Source: Armatimonadota bacterium
Lineage (GTDB): Bacteria; Armatimonadota; Zipacnadia; JAUWAU01
Assembly: GCA_030601885.1 (NCBI GenBank)
Contig: JAUWAU010000051.1
Coordinates: 1-32,350, forward strand
Direction: 5' to 3'
Length of the DNA: 32,350 bases
The position numbers were made by a program, and so were the translations under genes. The notes beneath the pieces were generated by a model that made no database searches, had not been told where the DNA came from, and saw only the letters and a list, made by a program, of their open reading frames with translations. Shown here piece by piece: positions 1 through 7,149 of the stretch (position 1 is the stretch's first letter; each line of letters opens with the position of its first letter).

Positions 1-132
1 TTCCTGCTGCGGGGGTTGGAGAAGGTGCAGCACGAATGGCGGCTGATCTGCACGGCGCACAACCTGCTGAAGCTGGCCCCTGTCTATAGCGGGGCACCGT
101 ATGGTGCGGGGGCCGTGTCGGGCAGCCGGTGA
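1..132 (+). CDS. IS1182-like DDE transposase, C-terminal fragment (partial)
   Basis: The frame is open from base 1 to a TGA at 130-132 and encodes 43 residues, beginning FLLRGLEKVQHEWRLICTAH and continuing NLLKL. The pattern RGLEKV-x-x-EW-x-L-x-C-x-A-x-NLLKL is typical of the C-terminal end of IS1182-type DDE transposases (DDE_Tnp_1_6). It follows the catalytic glutamate, which would lie outside the window. The protein would cut and join the ends of the IS. An identical copy is encoded on the other strand at 32219-32350. The family call rests on this short motif only; another IS4/IS5-clan family is possible. Confidence 0.75.
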   Translation, partial: FLLRGLEKVQHEWRLICTAHNLLKLAPVYSGAPYGAGAVSGSR

Positions 133-336
133 CAGTGTTGCCCGGGGCTCATGGGGAGCAGGAGCGCCTGGAGGGTGGAGCCAAGCAGGCACCGCCGCCC
201 CCGCCACAGACGCCTGCGTCCGTGACCCAAGCACCCATCGCAACACCAAGGCTTCACCCCAGCACCGCGATCGCAACTACGACAACAATAACCAATACAA
301 ACAGCACTCCCGGCTGTTAGGCAGACAGGCTCCTAG
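1..336 (+). mobile_element. 3' end of an insertion sequence, IS1182-like (left copy)
   Basis: This segment is the end of an IS whose body lies beyond the window. It holds the last 43 codons of the transposase and about 200 non-coding bases, ending near GCAGACAGGCTCCTAG. The same segment recurs inverted at the other end of the window (32014-32350). The two copies are identical over the first 141 bases and then about 92% alike, with one 1-nt length difference. Similarity stops abruptly after CTAG, which fixes the IS boundary to within a few bases. CTAG may belong to the element or be its preferred target. The IS end lies 46 bp before the ParB-like gene. Confidence 0.85.
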
Positions 337-382
337 AGCGCCGGAGCACCACACTGCGTCGACGGAAGGCTAGGGATCTACG

Positions 383-1540
383 ATGCCGGACATCTCACCC
401 CAAGACCCTAATGACCAGGGAAGACGTGAGTCTGTTGCGGTTGACTGCCTGTTCCTGGACCCAGAGAATCCTCGTCTGGCCTCGAGCGATCTCGAGGATC
501 CAACGGAGGACGAGCTCGTCAAGATCCTCTGGCAGCAGATGGCTGTCGATGAGGTGCTTCTCTCCATCGCTGCCAACGGATACTTCCCCGAGGAGCCCTT
601 GTTTGTCATACCACGTGGTGACTCGAAGGACGAGTACATCGCCGTCGAGGGGAACCGCAGACTGACCGCAGTCAAGCTGCTGCATGATGAGGCGCTCCGC
701 ACGAGTGTCCGCGCAACCGGGGACGAGATAGACGCCGCGATTCGAGAAGGCCGAGACCCGCCGAAGATGCTTCCGGTGGTGGTCTACAAGACCAGAATGG
801 ACCTTTGGCAGCACATCGGCTTCCAGCACGTCAACGGCGTCAAGCCGTGGGACTCATACAGCAAGTCGAAGTACGTCGCTGATGTGCACGAGGAGTATGG
901 CATCCCGCTCTCCGAGATTGCTCGCAGCATCGGCGACCGGCACGCCACGGTGAAGAGGCTCTATCGCGGCCACACTGTTCTCAGGCAGGCCCAAGAACAG
1001 GCTGGCTTCTCCCCCGAGGACACGACTCGCCCTCGGTTCTACTTCTCGCACCTTTACACCGCGCTGGATCAGAGGGAATTCCAAGAGCTCCTGGGCATCG
1101 AGCCTGAGGATTCGCTCCAGAGGGACCCAGTGTCTGCTGACAAACTGGACGACCTAGCAGAGCTTCTCATATGGCTCTATGGCAGTAAGGCCACTGACCG
1201 AGAACCCGCTATCGAGCGGCAGAACCCAGACCTCAACTATCTGCGAGATGTCGTCGGCAGTCCAAAGGGCCTCCGCGCGCTTCGGGACGGGGAGAAGCTA
1301 TACCGGGCTTGGGAGATAGCCACCGGGGAAGAGAAGCGCTTCGTACGGGCGCTGACGGAGGCTAGGAGCATCCTTGAGGAGAGCATGCGTTTGGTGAGCT
1401 ACGCGGGTGGGTGGAACGCGGAGGTGGTGCAAGACGCTAGCGATGTGCTTGTTGCCACGCGTAAGGTCATCGACAGCTTGGGGCATCTACTAAGCCGAGA
1501 GAGAGAAGGCCAGAGTCCTCCTGAAGAGGAGGGCGACTAG
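383..1540 (+). CDS. ParB-like N-terminal domain protein, first gene of a putative modification/defence cassette
   Basis: The protein has 385 residues. The ParB/Sulfiredoxin-like domain covers about residues 15-150, with its conserved loop EGNRRLTAVKLL at 89-100. FQHVNGVKPWDSYSKSKYVA (147-166) is a familiar follow-on segment, and a helix-turn-helix-like stretch (GIPLSEIARSIGDRHATVKR) lies at 173-192. The canonical chromosome-partition GERR signature is replaced by EGNRR, which I associate with stand-alone ParB-like proteins near methyltransferases rather than true Spo0J/ParB. It may bind, nick or scan DNA using CTP; none of this is shown here. The start follows AAGGCTAGGGA. The stop is 1 bp before the next gene, so the three genes are probably translated together. 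GC is visibly lower than in the genes further right, suggesting acquisition. The promoter is not evident because the IS ends 46 bp upstream. Confidence 0.8.
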   Translation: MPDISPQDPNDQGRRESVAVDCLFLDPENPRLASSDLEDPTEDELVKILWQQMAVDEVLLSIAANGYFPEEPLFVIPRGDSKDEYIAVEGNRRLTAVKLLHDEALRTSVRATGDEIDAAIREGRDPPKMLPVVVYKTRMDLWQHIGFQHVNGVKPWDSYSKSKYVADVHEEYGIPLSEIARSIGDRHATVKRLYRGHTVLRQAQEQAGFSPEDTTRPRFYFSHLYTALDQREFQELLGIEPEDSLQRDPVSADKLDDLAELLIWLYGSKATDREPAIERQNPDLNYLRDVVGSPKGLRALRDGEKLYRAWEIATGEEKRFVRALTEARSILEESMRLVSYAGGWNAEVVQDASDVLVATRKVIDSLGHLLSREREGQSPPEEEGD

Positions 1541-1541
1541 G

Positions 1542-2597
1542 GTGATCGGGCCTCCTACTGACTTGCCTGCCAACATCCTGGGCTTGGCGGACTGGGTGGA
1601 ATTGTCCGCTCTTACCTCATCTCTTACATCATCGGGCGGTCACTGCAGCGCAGGCGACCTGGAGAACGTGTTAAGCGATTCGGGCATTCTTGCGCCTCCT
1701 CCTCCTGGGATTGCAGGTGAGTTGGCAGGACCGAAGGTGGTGTCAGGGCCCCGACGGGGATTCCCGTTGGGTTCATATGTGGCAGACGATCTCCAAACAC
1801 CAGAGTTTGATAGCCAAGATGATGCGCTGGAGGCTATGTCTCAGCAAGTGTTCGAGGAACTAGAGTACCGTGCCCGGGCGGGCGGCCACGGATACCCTTT
1901 CGTGGTCGACGGCGTGATACTACGCACAGACGGCAATTGGGACGATGAAATTGCCTACGTCTTCTGCCTGTGCCTCTCATACTTCGGGAGACGGCACGAT
2001 CTACCGGACGCTGCGCGCGCACGTCGCATGTTCGAGCACGTCGCCACGGAGGCAGCAAAGAGCTTCATCCGCGGTGACGCGCTACGTTTTGGCTGGCCAC
2101 GAGAATCGGGGATCGCTGGAGAACCTGCTGGTCTCCCAACGCCATTCGAAGACGCGATAAATGAGCTCTGTGAACGCATCGGGGAGGGCAATGGCTTCTG
2201 CCCCAACGAGTTCAAAGACCCCATATACCAGAAGGACGCCGGAGTGGACGTAGTTGCATGGCGCGACTTTCCGGACCGGCGTCCTGGCAAAATGCTTCTT
2301 CTCGGGAATTGTGCCTCCGGCCACAACTGGATCGACAAACTAGCCGAGCTCCATGAGGGCAGGTTTAGACGCTTGATAATGTGCGGGCTCTACAGCCCCA
2401 TACTCAAGGGTTTCTTTGTGCCTCACCGTGTCGCGACGTCAGGTGCCTCGTGGGCCGACCACAACAGCGTGGCCGGCATAGTCTTCGAGAGGTGTCGGAT
2501 CGCCAAGTATGCGCGCCTGCCCGAGTGGCAGGTGGTCTATTGCGCCGCCTGGTGCACCGCAGTGCTGGAGAGTGCTGGCAAGGGCGAACTGCAATGA
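1542..2597 (+). CDS. Unrecognised protein with a possible PD-(D/E)XK-like nuclease motif, middle gene of the cassette
   Basis: The protein has 351 residues, a GTG start one base after the ParB-like stop, and ends in an ATGA overlap with the methyltransferase gene. I do not recognise a named family. Residues 231-240 read KDAGVDVVAW, followed after a short loop by KMLLLGNCASGHNW at 250-263 and K266. This resembles the core of restriction-endonuclease-fold proteins, where a GxD strand precedes a strand carrying Q/E-x-K. Here the expected Q-x-K position reads N-C-A, so the enzyme could be inactive, use K250 or K266, or not be a nuclease. There is no signal peptide or membrane segment. Its place between a ParB-like gene and a methyltransferase gene suggests an effector or accessory role in restriction, modification or regulation. 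That role is inference from context. Confidence 0.75.
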   Translation: MIGPPTDLPANILGLADWVELSALTSSLTSSGGHCSAGDLENVLSDSGILAPPPPGIAGELAGPKVVSGPRRGFPLGSYVADDLQTPEFDSQDDALEAMSQQVFEELEYRARAGGHGYPFVVDGVILRTDGNWDDEIAYVFCLCLSYFGRRHDLPDAARARRMFEHVATEAAKSFIRGDALRFGWPRESGIAGEPAGLPTPFEDAINELCERIGEGNGFCPNEFKDPIYQKDAGVDVVAWRDFPDRRPGKMLLLGNCASGHNWIDKLAELHEGRFRRLIMCGLYSPILKGFFVPHRVATSGASWADHNSVAGIVFERCRIAKYARLPEWQVVYCAAWCTAVLESAGKGELQ

Positions 2598-3706
2598 GAC
2601 ACCGGATGCACGCTATCTGTCCTTACTTCGCGATGTTCCCAGAGGACTTCGTCGGGCAGCATGTCGAGGAGTTCACGTCTGAGCGAGACTGGGTCTTTGA
2701 CCCATTTTCGGGGCGCGGAACCACCCTGTTCCAGTCTCTCCTTATGAACCGGCGCGCGGCCGCCATCGACATAAACCCTGTGGCATATTGCATCACAGCC
2801 GCGAAGGCGGAGGAGCCGGAACTATTGAGAGCGGTTCGAGAGATAAACCGGCTGGAGGCGGCGTTTGGGCGGTGTTCCCGTGCAAGGCTGAGAAGTGAAC
2901 GGCAGGCACTGCCTCTGTTCTTCCGTCGGGCATTCTACTGGACCACCCTCGAACAGATTCTCTTCCTGAGGCGTGCGCTGAAATGGCGCTGCAACAGGGC
3001 GCACCGGTTCCTGGCTGCATTGGCATTGGGCTCTCTCCACGGCGAGCGAGATAAGCCCATGCAGTATTTCAGCAACCAGATGCCGCGGACCATCAGTACG
3101 AAGCCGGACTACTCGCTGCGCTACTGGCGCAAGCACAACCTGTGGCCTCACAAGCGCGACGTCTTCTCGATCCTGCGGGACCGTGCAGCCTATCGGTTGC
3201 ATCAGAGCATGCCGTCCGCCGCTGGCAAGGTGGCCCTTACAGACGCGAGGAAGGCATCAAGGGCTTTCCCCGATCTTCGCGCACAGGTCCGCGCAGTCAT
3301 AACGTCCCCTCCGTACCTCGACGTGACAAACTTCGAGGAAGACCAGTGGCTCCGGCTGTGGTTCCTGGGACACGAGCCTCGACCGACGTACCGCAGTATC
3401 TCCAACGACGATCGACATAGGCGACAAGAGCCTTACTGGCAGTTCCTGGCGGAGGCATGGGCCGGAATCGCGCCAATGCTGCAGGACGGGGCAACACTCG
3501 TTTGTCGGATGGGAGCCCGAGGCATGTCCGAGAGCCAGATAACCCGCGGCCTGGCCGCCTCCCTGAGACCCACATTCCCGATGGCCAGGCTCCTGCGTGG
3601 CCCCACCGCCTCCCCGCTTCGTAGAAGCCAGGTCCGCTCGTTTCGACCGGGCTGCAGCGGATGTCTGGGCGAGTGGGACTACGTCTTCGATGTGTCCGGC
3701 AGCTAG
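2594..3706 (+). CDS. DNA methyltransferase (N4-cytosine/N6-adenine type), third gene of the cassette
   Basis: The protein has 370 residues and starts at the ATG overlapping the previous stop (ATGA, 2594-2597). An open frame extends further upstream inside the middle gene, but the overlap start is the natural one. Motif I, DPFSGRGTT, is at residues 36-44 and binds S-adenosylmethionine. It is followed by AIDINPVAY at 57-65. The catalytic motif IV, TSPPY, is at 237-241. The N-terminal CPYFAMFPEDFV is, as far as I recall, typical of a family of stand-alone methylases. Motif I precedes motif IV with about 190 residues between them, an alpha-like order; that stretch may include target recognition. 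TSPPY favours N4-cytosine or N6-adenine methylation rather than C5. It could protect host DNA against the middle protein or mark sites for the ParB-like protein. Confidence 0.88.
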   Translation: MRHRMHAICPYFAMFPEDFVGQHVEEFTSERDWVFDPFSGRGTTLFQSLLMNRRAAAIDINPVAYCITAAKAEEPELLRAVREINRLEAAFGRCSRARLRSERQALPLFFRRAFYWTTLEQILFLRRALKWRCNRAHRFLAALALGSLHGERDKPMQYFSNQMPRTISTKPDYSLRYWRKHNLWPHKRDVFSILRDRAAYRLHQSMPSAAGKVALTDARKASRAFPDLRAQVRAVITSPPYLDVTNFEEDQWLRLWFLGHEPRPTYRSISNDDRHRRQEPYWQFLAEAWAGIAPMLQDGATLVCRMGARGMSESQITRGLAASLRPTFPMARLLRGPTASPLRRSQVRSFRPGCSGCLGEWDYVFDVSGS

Positions 3707-3947
3707 GGCGCTAGGCGCGGACTGACCCGCACGAGACCTGAATTCGGGAATCCGGCGACATTCATGATAGGTACTTGCGAGGCTGTGCACTTTGACAGCC
3801 TCTGGGGGAAACGGAGATTCGCCTCCTAAGACCAGTGGCTATCGTCCCATCCCGGCAGGGCGAATGGTCGCCACGTCCTCAACGACCTTCTCCTCATCTC
3901 GGCCTCGAACTGGTTTCACGACCCCCTTTGCCCAGAATCCAGCATCC

Positions 3948-4874
3948 CTACCCCGCCCTCCGTCTCCTGACCCGCCGCACACCCAGCCAGATCGCCAAGG
4001 CCACCCACACCGGCGCGCCGACGATGGCGATGTAGATGATCGCCGTGAATGCAGCTCGGGCGACCGTCACGAGGACGCGCCCGGCACTGCGTATATGGAA
4101 GGGTAGCCGCCAGCGCCCGGTTGGCCCGATGGCCGCCTCGCCGATCTCGGTCAACTGGACCTCGATGGTCGAGAGCGACACCTTGTGCTTCAGGTAGCGC
4201 AGCCGGCCCTGGGTGGCCTCGATATCGCCGCGGACGCGGCTGAGCTCCCGTTCCACCTCGAGCACGTCGGTGAGCTTGGTCGTGCGGCGCTCGAAGAGGT
4301 CGAGCAGGACACCCTCCTCCCGCTCCAGGTTCCGCAGGCGGGCCTCGAGGTCGATGAACTCCTCGGTCACATCCTGCGTGCCTATGCGCAGATGTCTGAC
4401 TTCGCCGTGTTTCCGTAGCTCCGCCATGACGCGATCGAACTCTCCGGATGGCACGCGAAGAGTCAGATTGCACCGGGGCCAACTGCCCGGCTGAGCGAAG
4501 AAGCTCTGCGAGGCGACGAAGCCGCCGGCCTCCTGCGCAAGCTTGGCCACCTTCTCGACCGACGCATCCAGGTCCCCCACCTCTATCTCGAGGCTGCCAG
4601 TTTTGATTATCTTGCGTTCGATGCTCTCGTCAGCGGTTGCAAGCTGCAAGGCGGCCTTCGTCGCATCCGTCACTCGTGTCACCCGGGCGGCCACTTCGGC
4701 CGCCTCCTGGTCCTCGTATTCCGCGGCGTATTCCCTGCCAGCCTTCTGGCCGTAGATGCCGAACCACGCAACGATCAGGACGATCCCGACAACTACCAGA
4801 ACGACGATCAGCAGACCCAGCGAACCCAGTTGGCCGCGGTCTGACTTGCCTGAAGTCGGCTCCGTATCGCTCAT
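3948..4874 (-). CDS. DUF4349 family membrane protein
   Basis: The protein has 308 residues, starting at the ATG preceded by GAGAGAGGG on the minus strand; the same frame stays open much further upstream but without support. A short polar N-terminus precedes a transmembrane segment (about 19-44). A long soluble region contains KIIKTGSLEIEV and a coiled-coil section rich in EAR-x-x-NLEREE and VERELSRVRGDIEATQGR. A second membrane segment near the C-terminus (IIYIAIVGAPVWVALAIWLG) precedes an arginine-rich tail. This order is diagnostic of DUF4349, a family of membrane-anchored coiled-coil proteins of unknown function found in many phyla. It is transcribed away from the isomerase gene, sharing a 174-bp divergent intergenic region. 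Confidence 0.85.
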   Translation of the reverse strand: MSDTEPTSGKSDRGQLGSLGLLIVVLVVVGIVLIVAWFGIYGQKAGREYAAEYEDQEAAEVAARVTRVTDATKAALQLATADESIERKIIKTGSLEIEVGDLDASVEKVAKLAQEAGGFVASQSFFAQPGSWPRCNLTLRVPSGEFDRVMAELRKHGEVRHLRIGTQDVTEEFIDLEARLRNLEREEGVLLDLFERRTTKLTDVLEVERELSRVRGDIEATQGRLRYLKHKVSLSTIEVQLTEIGEAAIGPTGRWRLPFHIRSAGRVLVTVARAAFTAIIYIAIVGAPVWVALAIWLGVRRVRRRRAG

Positions 4875-4937
4875 AGCCGCACCCTCTCTCCGCGATCTCC
4901 GGGCCCCTGGTCTGAGGCCCAGCGCGATGGCTGCATA

Positions 4938-4956
4938 TGGCACGCGACGCGTGCCA
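4938..4956. promoter_or_regulatory. 19-bp perfect palindrome, possible operator between divergent genes
   Basis: TGGCACGC, GAC, GCGTGCCA forms two perfect 8-bp arms around a 3-bp centre. It lies midway between the divergent DUF4349 gene (start 4874) and the TIM-barrel gene (start 5049). Such spacing fits a dimeric regulator binding site. No regulator gene is adjacent and I did not see a second copy, so the assignment is tentative. Confidence 0.4.
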
Positions 4957-5048
4957 CACTGAGGACGTCTCGCACGCCGATCCTGTTCCGCCCAGCCGGC
5001 AGGAGGCCCTCCCCGGGGCGGCGAACGAACGTCCACGGTGCACCAGAC

Positions 5049-6053
5049 ATGAGCAAGCGAACAGTGAAGATCGAGCTCGGGATAAATGGCGCCTTCTGCA
5101 CGCGGCGCTGGGAGGAGCCGGAGAATTGGATGCGGATCACGCGCGAGCTCGGCTTCCGCTGCCACGAGTTCTGCGCCGATGTGATCGATCCGTTCTTCAG
5201 CGGCAACCGCCAGCATCGGCTTCAGGCGGCACGGGCGGTGCGAGACGCCGCCCAGCGGCACGGCGTCTTCATCACGGACATCTACACGGGCGTGGCCACG
5301 CACCGCTTCCACGGCCTCAGCCATAGCGATCCGCGAGTGCGCGAGCGAATGCAGGATTGGATCACGGAGTGTATGGACATCGCGGTGGCGATGGGCACTG
5401 ATGCCATCGGCGGGCATTGGGATGCGCTCTCGGTAGAGGTACTCGAGGATGCACAGCGCGCCGAGGCCACAGTGGCACGGACGATCGGCATTTTTCGCCG
5501 GCTTGCCGAGATCGCCGCGGCCAAAGGGCTGCGGACACTGCACAACGAGCAGATGTACATACCCAGCGAGACGCCGTGGACGCTGGCGCAGGCCGAGGAG
5601 TTCCTGATCGAGACGAATCGGGAATCCAACGGGGCGCCGGTGCGGCTGACGATAGACGTGGGGCATCAGGCAGGGATGCACTATGGCCTGGAGGGAGACG
5701 ATCTGTCGTATGTTGAATGGCTCAAGCGCTTCGGCGCCGCCGCTGAGATAGTCCACCTGCAGCAGACCACGCCGGATGCCAGCGCGCATTGGCCGTTCAC
5801 CCCGGAGTACAACTGCGCCGGGCACGTCGAGATGGACGAAGTGATGGAGGCGCTCAGCCACTCGCACGAGCACTACGCCGAGCAGCCATGGGCCGAGCAC
5901 CTGGCGCCGGCCGACCGCGCCTACCTCATCGCGGAGATCATACCGGGCTCGACCAAGACCGAGACGGCGCTGCTTGAGGAGCTGGGCGAGTCGGCCGAAT
6001 TCCTGAAACGGTGGGTCCCGGACGAGGGCATCGTGTGGGAGTTCGACGCGTAG
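5049..6053 (+). CDS. Sugar phosphate isomerase/epimerase-type TIM barrel
   Basis: The protein has 334 residues of the xylose-isomerase-like TIM-barrel superfamily (AP_endonuc_2). The expected metal and substrate ligands are visible: E167 in LHNEQMYIPSETPWTL, D203 and H206 in TIDVGHQAG, H236 in IVHLQQT, and E296 in AEIIPG. There is no signal peptide, so it is cytoplasmic. It would isomerise or epimerise a ketose, sugar phosphate or sugar acid. The ligand pattern and length resemble tetrulose-phosphate or ketose epimerase subfamilies, but the substrate cannot be read from sequence. A second protein of the same superfamily follows after 144 bp. That gene has its own promoter-like site, so the pair is not necessarily one transcript. 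Confidence 0.8.
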   Translation: MSKRTVKIELGINGAFCTRRWEEPENWMRITRELGFRCHEFCADVIDPFFSGNRQHRLQAARAVRDAAQRHGVFITDIYTGVATHRFHGLSHSDPRVRERMQDWITECMDIAVAMGTDAIGGHWDALSVEVLEDAQRAEATVARTIGIFRRLAEIAAAKGLRTLHNEQMYIPSETPWTLAQAEEFLIETNRESNGAPVRLTIDVGHQAGMHYGLEGDDLSYVEWLKRFGAAAEIVHLQQTTPDASAHWPFTPEYNCAGHVEMDEVMEALSHSHEHYAEQPWAEHLAPADRAYLIAEIIPGSTKTETALLEELGESAEFLKRWVPDEGIVWEFDA

Positions 6054-6132
6054 GTCTCACCCTCGACGAGGCATCTCCCTGACCGCGACCGCACGTGCGG
6101 CCTTGCGCTCTTGCATGACGCCGCGCGTTCCC

Positions 6133-6162
6133 TTGACACGCGAAAAAAGTATGCGGTAGAAT
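6133..6162 (+). promoter_or_regulatory. Sigma-70-type promoter for the second TIM-barrel gene
   Basis: TTGACA at 6133-6138 is a perfect -35 box, followed after 18 bp by TAGAAT at 6157-6162 as the -10 box. The predicted start lies about 30 bp before the ATG at 6198, close to a GGAGGAGCC ribosome binding region. In such GC-rich DNA the match is unlikely to be accidental. Confidence 0.7.
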
Positions 6163-6197
6163 CCGACTCGCGGGAGCTCGGGAGGAGCCAGGGGCTT

Positions 6198-6998
6198 ATG
6201 AAAGTCGGACTGTGCACTATCGCGCTGCGGGACAAGCTGCTTGAGGATGCGCTTAATGTGGCCAGTGAGGTCGGCTTCGACGGCGTGGAGATATGGGGCC
6301 GGGAGCCGCACATGAGTATGACGTACGACTGCGCCCGGGTGCGCGCGGCGCGGCGGATGGCGGAAGAGCGGGGTCTGGCAGTCTCCGTGTTTGGCTCGTA
6401 CCTGCGCTTCGGCGGCTTGCCGGGCGGCAACGAGACGCAGAACGTCACTGTCGAAGACGCCGTGAACACGACGCGCGGTCTCGGCACAAAACTGTGTCGG
6501 GTGTGGGCCGGGGCGAGAGGATCACGGGAGGCGTCGAAGCACTACTGGCGTCAAGTGGTTGACGAAGCGGCGGCAGCGTGCGAGACGGCGGCCCAGTTCG
6601 GCATCACGCTGGCCGTGGAGATGCATGGGGGCACGCTCACCGACACGGCGAAGAGCACGCTGGCGTTGCTCAAGGACGTCGGTGCCCCGAACCTCAAAGC
6701 CAACTACCAGTGCAGCTTCGGTCCGCAGTCGGAGGACCCGCGTCGCCGTCTCGAGGCGGTCTTGCCGCACGTGGTGAACCTACACGCGCAGAATTACGTC
6801 GCCGCACCCAACCCGGAGGAGCGCTTGGAGCGGGTGGGCCTCGCGGACGGCATGGTGGACTATGGCCAGCTCGTCAGCGTGCTCGCCCGGGCGGGATACG
6901 ACGGATACATCGAAGTGGAGTTCATCCCCGAGGCCGGCGGGGGGAGGAGTGCCGCCCTGCGGGCGGATTGCGACTTCCTCAGAGGCCTCTGTCAGTAA
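6198..6998 (+). CDS. Hydroxypyruvate isomerase-like / sugar phosphate isomerase TIM barrel
   Basis: The protein has 266 residues. The ATG at 6198 is chosen because GGAGGAGCCAGGGG lies upstream and MKVGLCTIALRDKLLEDAL is a typical family N-terminus. Signature residues are E141 in AVEMHGG, H196 in VNLHAQN and E241 in YIEVEF. The usual third metal ligand, an Asp, is replaced by N169 in LKANYQ, so metal binding may be altered. Related proteins isomerise hydroxypyruvate, inositol derivatives or ketoses. It is cytoplasmic. It probably works with the preceding TIM-barrel enzyme in converting an unusual sugar, possibly one released by the secreted glycosidases further right; that link is inference. 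Confidence 0.78.
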   Translation: MKVGLCTIALRDKLLEDALNVASEVGFDGVEIWGREPHMSMTYDCARVRAARRMAEERGLAVSVFGSYLRFGGLPGGNETQNVTVEDAVNTTRGLGTKLCRVWAGARGSREASKHYWRQVVDEAAAACETAAQFGITLAVEMHGGTLTDTAKSTLALLKDVGAPNLKANYQCSFGPQSEDPRRRLEAVLPHVVNLHAQNYVAAPNPEERLERVGLADGMVDYGQLVSVLARAGYDGYIEVEFIPEAGGGRSAALRADCDFLRGLCQ

Positions 6999-7149
6999 CC
7001 CCTGGTCGTAACTCCCAGATGGTGAGAAGGCCCCGCGGGCGTCAGTTGATGCCGCATTTTACGACAACTCCACGCCACGGAACCGAGCGAGCCGCACAAA
7101 CGTTTCATAGAGTGAGCGTGTGGGCCCCATTCAAAGGGGAAGGCAGGGG

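Noticed and set aside
383..1540. Chromosome partition ParB / replication origin region
   Set aside because: There is no ParA gene, no parS-like sites and no GERR-type motif. The neighbours are a methyltransferase and an unknown gene.
4875..5900. Open frame extending the DUF4349 gene upstream on the minus strand
   Set aside because: It runs antisense through the TIM-barrel gene. The DUF4349 start at 4874 has a ribosome binding site and normal family length.
7044..7067. GTTG/CAAC dyad before the Crp-type gene as an autoregulatory site
   Set aside because: The half-sites match only four bases and lack the TGTGA or TTGAT consensus, too weak to call.
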